This document shows positions 25,326-38,910 of a stretch of 64,000 nucleotides of DNA, piece by piece. The notes under the pieces are model-generated. The model saw only the letters and a program-made list of their open reading frames with translations. It had not been told where the DNA came from and did not search any database. Numbering within the stretch: the first letter of the stretch is position 1; every line of letters starts with the position of its first letter. Origin of the DNA: Takifugu bimaculatus (Eukaryota > Chordata > Actinopteri > Tetraodontiformes > Tetraodontidae); contig CP034992.1 in NCBI GenBank assembly GCA_004026145.2, positions 9,162,209-9,226,208 on the forward strand, read 5' to 3'. A program made the position numbers and the translations under genes.

Positions 25326-25609
25326 GATGGATTCATCCAGATACGCTGCGAACATTGAGACCGCCCAGTAATCAGAGGATTTTCCGCCTGATCTTATATG
25401 TCGCGTGTCTTGATTGTCATCTGTTTACTTCTGTAGACGTGCTGTTCATTTTTAAGGTATACTAATGATGCAATGTGGATGGACAGGACCTTTTTCTGTG
25501 AGAAAAGCCTTGTTTCATAGAGTCACAGTAGATGTGAGAAAACATTTCCTGAATTTCTCTCCGTTTTAATGTTTCCGTTTCAACAGTGTCATGTCCATGA
25601 AATGAGAAA

Positions 25610-25615
25610 AATAAA
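25610..25615 (+). promoter_or_regulatory. Poly(A) signal of TNF receptor gene 1
   Basis: AATAAA 285 nt past the stop codon, the first canonical hexamer. Confidence 0.6.
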
Positions 25616-25639
25616 AGCATATTTTAGTGTTGTGCAGGC

Positions 25640-26725
25640 TGTGGGAACTTCCCCTCGTGGGATTAAAGGTGTCTCTATCGTATTGGTTTTCTTGTTTTCG
25701 TGCACCTGATTAGAGATGTTCCACGACGTCATTGCGGTGAGATGCATCATGAAAGTGTGCTCCAGATAGTTGATTTTATGACCTGCACCGAGATCAGAGG
25801 AAATGGCCATGTGCTGCATTTGGGCTCAGTGGAAACAGCCCAAACAACAAAAAACAAAAAAACAACCTGGAATAAAGCAGGGAGACACAATGATGTGACA
25901 AAGAGGATCAAAAGTCTGTTACTGCGAAATATTAGGGAAGTGGAAGCAGAACAAGGCTGAGGGGAAAGCTGAGGTGCTTGGATTGTGTCTTCGTGGACGA
26001 CCCCTTTTGTTGCTGTGGGTGATTAATGTGCTGTTTTGCGTAACATCCTTGGTTTGTTTTCATTTAAAATGCGAAGAGGAGCCCCACAGAGAGGTCGTTA
26101 CAGTGTTCTAAAATTCAAAAACGGTAGTATAGTGGAACTCATGGTAATATACAGCGAGCTTGTATGTGTGCTCTTAGTGGAAACAAGCCCTGAGAGGATG
26201 TCAGGAAGGATGTTTTTAGACATTTTCGTCACAGTAAAACTGAGTAAGCATGCTCAAAGACTGGAAACAGATTCTCTGCACAGTTCCAGGAAGTCAGTTT
26301 CAACTGCTTTCTGCGAATAAAGCATGGGCTGTTCTAAGAGCAAGAAAAAGGGGCAAAGATTGCAGAACTGGTAAATGTCAGGCTATTGTCATATTATTGA
26401 TCGGCACACAGCCGCGGAATTCCCCTTTAATGTGCTGTAACATACAATGGTTTAGTGACGCTGTAGTTTCTACACCAGGTTTTTTTTTTTTTCAAATATC
26501 ATCGGCGGTGCTTTATGGGCGCTGGAGTTTTTAAATGCCGGGATTTAACCTTTGCTGTGATGACTTTAAAATGTAAATGTATACAGGCGAAGGAGCCCAC
26601 CAACAGACCGACGTCCTCGAGGAAATTTACACGTGCAAATGTTGCAACGTTGTGGGGGTGACGCCTCACAACCACAAGGTTGTACGTTACGCCTGGGACC
26701 CTCTTTTCTCCACCCGCCCCACATC
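25640..26725. other. Intergenic sequence between the two TNF receptor genes
   Basis: No gene supported; the open frames lack domains and splice context. The right end runs into the G-rich tract. Confidence 0.5.
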
Positions 26726-26728
26726 TTC

Positions 26729-26833
26729 GGGGGGCCGGGGGGGGGGGGGGGGAAGAGGGTCCCGGGGGGGGTCCGGGGGGGGAGAGAGGGTCCGGGGGGG
26801 GAGGGGGAGAGAGGGTCCCGGGGGGGGGGGGGG
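26729..26833 (+). repeat. G-rich tract, potential G-quadruplex cluster
   Basis: About 105 bases composed mostly of runs of 4-16 G separated by short AGAG, TCC and CC spacers. It lies about 230 bp upstream of the ATG of TNF receptor gene 2, on its coding strand. Many overlapping G3+N1-7 motifs are possible. The exact run lengths may be unreliable in any assembly. Confidence 0.8.
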
Positions 26834-27065
26834 CAATAAACAGATAATTAAGCAGGCCCACAAGTGCACCGTCGCACACAGAATTATCAGCAATATCAAG
26901 AGATGAGAGACACTTCCGAAGGAGAGACACATGAGGCAGCGAGCCTAGAAACTCAAATGTCAAAGTGGTCTTCCACTTCCTGAAACAGGTTGACTTGCGT
27001 CTGAGACTGACGTCAGCCAACAAGCCCGATAAATCCGTGAGCGGATCACCGGCGCGCCAGTCAGA

Positions 27066-29411
<2,346 letters not shown>

Positions 29412-29736
29412 TTCACAAAGCTGTGATGAGAAAAAACAAACAAAGTCACGGGAGTTCTGTGAATTTATTGAAAGGCTCATACACTATCAGGACATGAGCG
29501 AGGTATGTGACTCTTGTATGCTACACAAAGCCATACAGTATCTATATACTGGATGCTCAATTGCAACTCTAAAGTGTCAAATTCTGATGAACAGAACGTT
29601 TCAATTGAATGTCATTGTTTCATACCTCATGTGGCATCATAGCTGGTTTCAGAAAGACACGTACTGATCTCTGCACAGTTGGATCGGTGCCTGTGTAGCA
29701 GTGGTGGTACAAGCACTGGAGTTTCCTGCACATAAG

Positions 29737-29742
29737 AATAAA
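29737..29742 (+). promoter_or_regulatory. Poly(A) signal of TNF receptor gene 2
   Basis: AATAAA about 325 nt beyond the stop codon, first canonical hexamer downstream. Confidence 0.55.
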
Positions 29743-30010
29743 TGTTAACTGCAAATGTATGTTTTTCATCACTCAAAAAGCCACAAAACATTTTTGGTGA
29801 TTGGAGAAGACCTTAGTCAGTGACTTGTGACTGGCATAAAACTATATGTATTTCTTCTTTTAACAACATACTCTGGTTCAGCAGTTTGTTAGGTATATTT
29901 TTGTATCGTTTGTAATACATTTCCTGACTGTACAGTTTGTAAAAGAAATGCATTAAATATGTTGATCATCTTTTCCTTTTTAATTTCTGACTAAAGGTTT
30001 TTTAAGAGCA

Positions 30011-30013
30011 AAA

Positions 30014-30048
<35 letters not shown>

Positions 30049-30050
30049 AG
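30011..30050. repeat. (AAAT)n microsatellite
   Basis: About ten units of AAAT/AATA just upstream of arl8b, in the gap between TNF receptor gene 2 and arl8b (29412-30219), which otherwise shows no gene. Confidence 0.9.
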
Positions 30051-30219
30051 GTTGTTTGATGACCAATGCATTGGCTGTATTTCCGCCATGTGGCCGCAGG
30101 GGGCGCTGTCGGCGGTCATGTGACAGCGGGTCCTGCTCCGCTTCCTGCCTGGAAAACGCCACATCTGACTGGGAGTAAGATAAAAACAGCAACAGGGGAG
30201 TGTGAGCACCGGACTAAAG

Positions 30220-32928
30220 ATGCTGGCACTAATAAACCGGATTTTGGACTGGTTCAGGGCTCTGTTTTGGAAAGAAGAGATGGAACTGACACTGGTCGGC
30301 CTCCAGTACTCGGGAAAAACAACATTTGTTAACGTCATCGCTGTAAGTCTTTAGCTGCTAACTTAGCAACAGTGCTAAGGCTGTGCAGCTACCATTTAGG
30401 CTAATAACGGGATGACAGGTACCACCCAAGGGGATAGGGCAACGCTGTCTGGTTCTCGAAAAAAAAGTGCATTATAATATTATTTTGGACCAAATGCATT
30501 CAGAAATAAATAAAGCTGGAACTGATTGAGGTTAGTTCAAGCTCAGCCTCAAAGCAGCCTCATTTCAGCTGTGTGTCATCTAAAGTGCTCCCAAAGTGTG
30601 CAGCCTGTTTAAACCACGAACAGGTCAGTCTGACAGTCTCTTTGGTGCACATGACACCCTTGCAATAGGCTCAGTAATCTAACAAAAAATGTAAAAATAA
30701 ATAAGAAAATTCACCTGTCATTCAGGAGGAATCATCACAGATCATTTAATGAAAGATTTCTCCTGCGGCCTGCGGTGTGCAGGGACAAACACACATCTCA
30801 TACTGGTCACTGGTTTAGTCTTAAAGTGGTGCTGGTAAGAAAAGGAAGAGGAAGAGACGGTGAGCACTGGTTAGCCCATGTTAGTGGCAGCTTAACATGC
30901 AGCCCCTTGAGTAGTATATAATCATTACGTTGAAAAGATGACATTAAAAACTCAGGACTTGCAAACTTTGCTTTAAGTGATCTTGGACGCGTGGTCAGCA
31001 ATGATCAGAACCATGCTCTGTCACATGCTCACATTTTCTGTGCATTTCAATGTTTTTAATGTGTGTGTCAGGGAAAAGGGGTTAGGTTTAACTTCGGATT
31101 TGAGGAAGCTGTGCTAGCATGACCCAGATTTGCAGACTCAGATCGAGTTGCAGGTAACGAGAATGCTGCATGTTGATTTTGCTTTTTGAAGAAGAAGCAA
31201 ACAAACAGGTAGAAATAGCTCTGGTGTTTTTGATGGAAATAGAGGAGAGTAGAAGAACAAGCGAGTGGTTGATGGGATTGTAGTGTGGTGGTTCCTCCTC
31301 TCTCGGTCATGAGACTGCTGAACTCATTTTTACTGAGCCTAATCAGGTGACCAGAGCAAGTCATATGCTCTGTAAAGTGTGTCCAGCTTACATGCTTGAA
31401 ATAGAGGAGGGGGATTGCTTTGCTTTAACTTAAGTGCATGGATTATTATTTTTATGAATACCCTTTGAAATCATTTCTGGCTTCTTTATATTATCTTTTT
31501 TTTCCCAAAGAAAAAACTGATACTGATACCACACAGAGATACAGAAACTTGAGTGAATTTGTCCCTAATTATGCTGATATTTCCAGTCAAACATGACGCT
31601 GGTTTAAAAGAAATCGTTCACTTTTGGCTCTGCTTTCAGTCGGGGCATTTCAGCGAAGACATGATCCCCACGGTCGGATTCAATATGAGGAAGGTTACGA
31701 AAGGAAATGTCACCATCAAGGTATTATTCCTGTTGCCGGTTGTGAAATGAATCCAGAATGTTGCTCTGTAAAGGGCAGTAACACAAATGTTACTAAAATT
31801 TGTCGTGAAAATCATTTTGTTGTGCTTTTTTTTAAAACATCAGATCTGGGATATCGGAGGGCAGCCGAGGTTCAGGAGCATGTGGGAGCGCTACTGTCGG
31901 GGAGTGAACGCAATCGTGTGAGCATTCTAGTTTCAATCAAATCAGCTGCACATGAAATGCATTCCATTTACAGCAAACGCGTGCACGTCGTTGCTCATTT
32001 CAGTTATATGGTGGATGCAGCAGATCAGGAGAAAGTGGAGGCATCTAGAAACGAGCTTCATAACTTACTAGACAAACCACAGTTGCAAGGAATTCCCGTA
32101 AGTGTTGATCCACAGCTGTTTGTGTGAGTGTGTTTTGTGTGATTACTGCAGTGGTTAAGCAGAACCTCTGCATGAGTTGCAGGAAAAGTTGTTTGCTGCA
32201 ATTTCAGGTTTCTTTTCCTTTGTGTTGAGGTTTTGGTTCTCGGTAACAAGAGGGATCTCCCCACTGCTATAGATGAAAAGCAGCTCATTGAGAAAATGTA
32301 AGTGAATAAACATAAAAGGTTCACTTTTGTGTTGGGATTAGTCTAATAGGAGATGTGATAATTCAAAATCTTTAAAATTAAGGTTCCTTTTTAAAAAAAA
32401 ATGACATGCTCACATTTTCTTTGTAATAGGAGATGTGCTAATTTGATTTAAGCTGCATGTTGTCCTGAGTGTATCATCATCTGTTCTTTTTCCCTTTAAA
32501 GGAATCTTGCTGCCATTCAGGACAGAGAGGTTTGCTGCTACTCAATTTCCTGCAAAGAAAAGGACAACATTGGTGAGCTGCAGTTCAAGCCCTTTGCATT
32601 GTCTCATATTAACTCAAGGGTGGATGTTTTTTAACCTACTTTTTCTCCTTATTCAACGTTAAGTGTTGAATAAGAGAAACTACACACTCGCACACACAGT
32701 GTCACAATACCAAGATGTATCCTGTCAACTATGAGTGACAATGAGATGCCAAAACTACTATAATTTAATTCTGGCAGCCTTAATGCAATATAATCTTGGT
32801 TGGTGCGTGCATAGCTTGCAAACTGAAAATGTCTGGATCTTTCTGAGAGGACTGAATGTAACTCTTCCCCTTCCCCAGATATCACACTTCAGTGGCTCAT
32901 CCAGCACTCAAAATCCAGGAGAAGTTGA
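30220..32928 (+). CDS. arl8b: ADP-ribosylation factor-like protein 8B
   Basis: Small GTPase of the lysosome membrane that links lysosomes to kinesin via SKIP/PLEKHM2 and to tethering factors. Seven exons, all in frame: 30220-30342, 31640-31720, 31844-31917, 32004-32097, 32230-32297, 32502-32572, 32879-32928, giving 186 residues, the exact family length. The N-terminus MLALINRILDWF is the ARL8 membrane helix. Nucleotide-binding motifs are GLQYSGKTT (G1), IPTVGFN (G2), WDIGGQPRFR (G3), NKRD (G4) and SISCKEKDN (G5); the end is LIQHSKSRRS. ARL8A and ARL8B are nearly identical; I prefer ARL8B because of the MLAL start, KVTKGNVTIKIWD and the neighbouring edem1, as at human 3p26. Intron 1 (1.3 kb) is the longest. 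Confidence 0.92.
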
Positions 32929-34391
32929 AAATTCTGGTCCAGCTGTTTTGCAATGTAACCTCTTGCCCTGCCTCCATCATTCTGTGATGATGTACAGACT
33001 CCAGCCTGTGCTCGATACTGCACTGTCCATTATGTTGTTGTTTTTTGTTTTTTTTTTACACTGTGTCTGTTAGCCCCTGTTAGCACATTACTAAAGCAAT
33101 TCTAATACAGATATTCTGGAATGCAAGTGGCATCAGATTCAAAAAGCCTTTTCTTTTGACTCTTGGCGTTCGTCACCTGATCACGCTAAACAGTTTAACG
33201 CCACTGAAGTCAGGCCTCTGATAAAGAAATCATGCTCCTCATATTGATGGTGCGGACGCGAAGACATCCTAATTCCTCTTAAACTCTTGTGACTGTCATC
33301 TTTGGTTGGTCTGGCCATCTTTAAATGCCACCTTCATCGTGTTAGGAAATTGAGCATTTATTCAATTCAGCTGAAGCCGTTCTGTGAAACTATCAAGCAC
33401 GTCTGATTTTTGCTGATGTGAGATGTGTGTATATGAAAATGATTCTATTTAAAAGGACTGAATGTAGTAAGACTGTACAGGATTGTGGGATTTACGCGGG
33501 CTCATGTTGAGACGGAGCCTCAGTGGAACAATGAATTTTTGCTGAGTTGAGGCTGATTGTGGCAGAATTGAAAGTGCCTTGTGCAACGTGTCTCTCAACT
33601 CTGAAAGCAGTTGACAAGGTGTGCCGACCGAGAGGAGAAAAGAAACCCACCGCGTCAATATACTCAGTAATTAAAAAGGCATGCTTTTTAATTTGATTAA
33701 GTCTCTTTTTTTCTTACACGTGCTCATAGAAAGGAGTTGAGTTATGTTGCTACAGTTGTTGTTGAGGCTTTAAAGCTTCTTTTCTACACAGAAAACACAA
33801 GAGTACATCTACAAAAATATTTGTGGGTCCCTCCTTTGCTTGTTTTGTACCACTTTTGCTTGAGTTCACATTTTGAAGATTTGAACACCTCATCATCAAA
33901 AGCGGGCCAAAATTTGATGGCTCAGTTATCTGCTGCCTGAAAAGTATGCATGAATAAGGCCATAGAGCCTTTAATTATACAACATTTTACTAATTAAATG
34001 TACACGAAAATTAAGAGATATTTAGGTAAATGGAGGAAATTATGTATTATTATTATTAAGCGGTAGGCAGTTTTTAAAAAAACTACGTGTTAACTTAAAC
34101 TGTCATTTTTAATAATGCACTTAATCTCGCAAATGAATTATGGCATTTAAAAAAAAAATACCGCACATATTTTCACAATAACGCAGTGCACCAGTTACAT
34201 GCGACTAAAATAAATACAACTTTGCGGAGTTCTAATTGATATTCAAATTAAGATTTATGTTTAGGCCGCAACCTTTGTTATTTTAAATGTGAGGTGCAAA
34301 AAAAAAAAAACATGGTTTCGTTTTAAAATCCATTCTCGTCTGTCGAGTTTCCTCTTGTGTCTCTTTTCTATTGGTACTCTAATGAAAGAAA
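32929..34391. other. arl8b 3' UTR and intergenic sequence before edem1
   Basis: No further gene. The 3' UTR of arl8b lies at the left; the nearest canonical AATAAA on this strand is at about 34209, but variant signals such as ATTAAA occur earlier. The rest is AT-rich. Confidence 0.5.
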
Positions 34392-34401
34392 TGACACGTC
34401 A
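34392..34401 (-). promoter_or_regulatory. UPRE-like element upstream of edem1
   Basis: TGACACGTCA; its complement TGACGTGTCA contains TGACGTG, the core recognised by XBP1s and ATF6. It lies 255 bp before the edem1 ATG and is followed by two CCAAT boxes (34434 and 34486). Mammalian EDEM1 is an established IRE1-XBP1 target. No complete ERSE (CCAAT-N9-CCACG) was found. Confidence 0.5.
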
Positions 34402-34656
34402 GTAGTGTAACCTGCAGAGCGAAGGCGCCTCCACCAATCAGAGGACGAATAAGGTTCAATCGTCGGTGACGACACTGAGAATCAACCAATCACAGCACAG
34501 AATGTTAGGGGTGCGCGTCTGTTGACAGGAAGTGGAGTAAAGCGGAATCATTACGCCGTCTTCTCCGTTCGTTAAGTTTGACACCAGCTAGTTTCGTCCG
34601 CTTTTCTCAGGTATGTGGACTTAAAGTATGCGTTTTAAAGTCGAGGCGGAACAAAG

Positions 34657-37600
34657 ATGCAATGGAGGTCAGTAGTAGTTGGTCTGGTCGTACTGAGAGT
34701 GTCCCTCAGCTGTGTCCTGTGGCTAGCCTTCGGGCTCGGTCCCAACGTTAGCTCGGGCTTTAACTTTCCCCTCAGTTTCAGTTTGCACAAACTAGACTTA
34801 CTCTTCAGTGAAACAAAAGAGACCGACCCGAGGGGGAACTCTTGGTCCGGTCGAATACACGGTCAGAAATATGAAGAGACGACGACCACCTGCTCGGAGT
34901 TCGCAGAGGAGTCCGACAAGCGCTCCTACTTGAATTTCTTCGACGGCCACAAGGACGAGTATGCCCGCAGATACAGCTCGTTCCCGGACGCGCTGAAAGC
35001 TAAGATGAAGGACATGGCTAAAGAGATGTTCTACTTCGGATATGACAATTACATGAGACATGCCTTCCCGGCGGACGAGCTGAATCCCATTGAGTGTAAC
35101 GGGAGGGGCCCAGACGTGCTAAACCCGTGAGTCACTGACTGAGCTGGCAGGTACCTGCTGGGCACCAGGTCATTTCCATCCGCACTGTCGTCTCAACACT
35201 GATATTTGCATTTAGCTGCACTGCTGCAGCCGCTTCTGCTGCCGTCTGCCTGTGGTTCAAACCCGCAGCAACACTGCTGACGTGTTATGTTTGGGGGTCA
35301 AACCTTATAAACGAAATGAATGAAAATGTGCCCTTTTTAAAAGAGGTATAAAACCCAATCACGCACTGAAGTTGCAGCTACGCTACAATTAGAATAAATA
35401 CAAGAGGAACAATGTCACTAAACTCATTGGTGCACGATTCATAAAAGTATAATGTCATATTTAATAGCAATATTTGTAATGTATCATACTTGGGTAATGG
35501 GGAGAATTCATAATACATGTTTGTTTTTCCAAATCCAACAGAATTCTGCTTGTGAGCTCTTGATAATGTGTCATTTGTCCTCCACTGAGTCATTTTCATT
35601 TATTTCCTTTCAGGTCAAATATCAACATAAATGATGTCTTGGGGAACTATTCCCTTACACTGATTGACACTTTAGACACCCTATTGGTAAAGTATAACCG
35701 CCCAACGTCTCTGCATGTTCCAACACTGTAAGATTCCATCCTAGTGCTTATTATAGATGCTAGAGGGACAGAAATAGTAATTTTGTGAACCATTTACATT
35801 GTGTTTCATCACTGACAATAAATATTAAGTAGTTTAGTATTTGTTGTGCTTTTCTACTCAACCCTAAATATATCCTTTAATATGAGTGTTAAAAAGGACA
35901 TCCTGTCCATCCATGATCCCAGAGTGGTTCTGGATAAAGAAATGAACTCCTTAATGGGAACATTCTTTTTAAGCATCGTAGTTGTAGCCTGTAGTGATAA
36001 TGAGAACATCGGAGTAAAATAAGTGTAATTACTATCAGCAGGAGGGTCCCCCTACATGAGCCTGGTCCTGCTCAAGGTTTCTTCCTGTTAAAGGGGAGTT
36101 TTTCCTTGCCACTGTTGCTTGTCTGGGGTCAGGCCCTGGGATTCTGGAAAGTGCCTTGAAACAATTTTGATTGTATAAGACGCTATATAAATAAAGATTG
36201 ATTGATTGATACTAACACTTCCTACTAAGCTGGTTTTGGTATCCTTTAATCCTCTCTCCCTCTCTCTACGTAGGTGCTGGGAAATGTGACGGAATTCCAG
36301 AGAGCTGTCAAGCTGGTTATAGATAATGTATCTTTTGATAAGGACTCAACTGTGCAGGTTTTTGAGGCAAACATCAGGTTCTTATTCTCTTATTGTTTTC
36401 AGTCTCATACCACAAAAATAAATAAATTCACCAGTTATCTGAGCGATGATATATAAACCAAGGTCCCGTCGGCCTCCTTTTTTTCGAGATCTGCTTTCAC
36501 GCTGACTACTTTTCTCTCCGAAGGATATTGGGAGGTCTGATCTCTACTCACATTCTCCTGACGGACACAAAACATCCTTTTGGCAATGTGGGCTTTGAGG
36601 GGTACGATAATGAGCTGCTCCACTTGGCTCATGACCTGGCTGTCCGCTTACTGCCTGCGTTTGAGAACACAAGCACAGGCATTCCTTACCCGAGGGTGAG
36701 TGACGCTATTGTGCAAAAGTTTCAGTTTGACTGCGAATGTGTCTCCGAGCTTTTTCCTGCACATTTGTCACCAGGTGAACCTAAAGACTGGAGTTCCTCC
36801 TGACAGCATCAATGAGACGTGCACGGCCGGCGCTGGGTCCCTGCTGGTGGAGTTTGGGATTTTGAGCCGCTTGATTGGAGACTCCACATTCGAATGGGTC
36901 GCCAGGAGAGCTGTCAAAGCACTTTGGAGCCTGAGGAACAATGAAACTGGTCTGCTAGGTATGTATAAAGCATGGGGGAAAATGGTTCCAGAAATGTATT
37001 TATTGTGTCTTAATATTTTTTAGGGAATGTGGTCAATATACAGACAGGCCAGTGGGTTGGCAAGCAGAGTGGTCTGGGAGCTGGAATGGACTCTTTCTAT
37101 GAGTACCTGCTCAAATCATACATCCTTTTTGGTGAAAAAGAGGACCACAAGATGTTCCAGACTGCCTACGAGAGCATTCAGAACCACATGAGAAGAGGGT
37201 GAGTCACACTGCAGCTTTTGCGAGCTTAAGCAGACGACGTAACGCGTCACCCAGACGACAGCGTCACACAGTTCCTCTCGAAACACGGACTCATCATAAC
37301 CAGTTTATGAGACACTGTCTGGGGAAACCTAAATAAAAATAAAACAAGTAGATACTTTCTGCATTTCTTGGATGTTTTTCCTCCTAAGCTTCCACTCATG
37401 AGTTAATGCCTCTCTAGTTGTGTGAGGGCTCTGAGATATTACGTAACGGTGTGTGTGTGTGTGTGTGTGTTTGCTGTGTTTTCTCAGGAGAGAGTCATGT
37501 AATGCAGGCCAGGGTGACCCACCTCTGTATGTCAATGTGAACATGTGCAGCGGGGAGATAATAAACACCTGGATCGACTCCCTCCAGGCCTTCTTTCCAG

Positions 37601-38910
37601 GACTACAGGTTTGTTTTAGAACTAATTTAACCAGGTGATGGTTGTGATGGTGCAGGACGCATCTGAAAGGCGATTCCCTCCTGTGCACTAGGTGCTGTAT
37701 GGTGATGTAGATAATGCCATTTGTCTACATGCCTTCTACTATGCCATTTGGAAGCGCTTTGGAGCTTTGCCAGAGAGATACAACTGGCAGCTGCAGGCTC
37801 CTGATGTGCTCTTCTACCCATTAAGACCAGAGCTGGTAGAGTCCACCTACCTGCTGTACCAGGTAACTGTCCTGACCTGTCAGGACGCCGCAGCAGCTTG
37901 TCAACTCTTATTGGACCGACCTCATTTTGTGTTCCTACAGGCGACCAAAAACCCTTTTTATCTGCATGTTGGGATGGATATTCTCCAGAGCCTTGAAAAA
38001 AATGCCAAAGTCAGGTGGGAATTATCTGCGTTCCTCGATGGACGATGACCAAACACGCTTTGACGTGTGTGTTTCAAAGTGTGTTGTCACCTGTTCAGGT
38101 GTGGGTATGCCACTCTTCACCACGTCGTAGAGAAATCCAAAGAGGATCGCATGGAGAGCTTCTTCCTCAGCGAGACATGCAAATACCTCTACCTGGTACG
38201 ATACGCTCGTCACCCGCATCCACAGTGATCAGTTTAATGCAAAGTTCATGCAAATGCTTGTATGTGCCTGGGTTAACTGCTGTGGATTATTAATCTAACT
38301 CGCAACGATGCACATTTATGATGCTTCATGATATAAAAATGAAGCCCTCTGGGGTGACAGAAATGACCTTGGAGGAAACTGTTGCAGGCTTGGCTTTGGT
38401 CACTGGTTTCAGAATTCAATTAATACCTCACCTCAAGACTTTAGCATCCGCTAATATAATAGCAATTAGCCCTTTATCTTACATAATAATTACTCTGGTG
38501 ATGATGTCTAACATTGTTGTGCAATCACACATGTCTTTCTCTAATTGCAGCTGTTTGATGAGGACAACCCGCTACACAGGTCCGATAACAAGTACATCTT
38601 TACAACAGAGGGCCACGTTGTGCCTATAGACAAACGTTTTAGGGAGAAAGAGTGGAACAAGTTGTTTTCTTATGAAAATGGAGTGCTGCCAGAAGGAACA
38701 CAAAGCCGAAGTCCGCCAGCCAGCAATATCAGCAACGTAGGACCCTGCCAGGTTCACTGTCATAGCATTATTCTCCTCAAAAATGCGACTGTGGCTCATT
38801 ACTGGCGTCTGTTTTGGCAGTGCAACAGGATCCCGGAAGAGCAGCGCTACGCACTCCCACTGAAAAGCATCTACATGAAGCAGATCGACCACATGGTGGG
38901 TCTTTTCTGA
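34657..38910 (+). CDS. edem1: ER degradation-enhancing alpha-mannosidase-like protein 1
   Basis: GH47-family protein of the ER that trims or recognises mannose on misfolded glycoproteins for ERAD. Twelve exons, all in frame: 34657-35126, 35614-35686, 36274-36377, 36524-36695, 36775-36958, 37024-37198, 37488-37608, 37692-37862, 37941-38014, 38099-38195, 38551-38736, 38821-38910, giving 638 residues (human 657). It begins MQWRSVVVGLVVLRVSL, an uncleaved signal anchor. GH47 landmarks are YGYDNY-like FGYDNYMRHAFP, VQVFEANIRILGG, ETCTAGAGSLLVEFG, GLGAGMDSFYEYLLKSY, LRPELVESTYLLY and FTTEGH, and it ends QIDHMVGLF. The region between residues 30 and 85 is shorter and less Pro/Gly-rich than in human. 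The last intron (38737-38820) is 84 nt and open. It follows arl8b as in human. Confidence 0.95.
36040..36210. mobile_element. Short retroelement-like fragment in edem1 intron 2
   Basis: It contains tcaaggtttcttcctgtta, a TTTTTCC run, tataagacgctatataaata and an (ATTG)n tail at 36197-36210. I recognise this as a widespread teleost dispersed sequence with a LINE/SINE-type 3' tail. The family name is not certain. Confidence 0.5.
37449..37471. repeat. GT microsatellite before edem1 exon 7
   Basis: About eleven GT units ending 16 bases before the exon-7 acceptor AG, where it forms part of the pyrimidine/GU-rich splice region. Confidence 0.85.

Noticed and set aside
26499..27023. Minus-strand Pro-rich frame of 174 codons
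   Set aside because: Reverse of the G-rich tract; proline runs come from CCC codons only.
34434..34505. Complete ERSE (CCAAT-N9-CCACG) in the edem1 promoter
   Set aside because: Both CCAAT boxes were checked; the bases after the 9-nt spacer do not fit CCACG.
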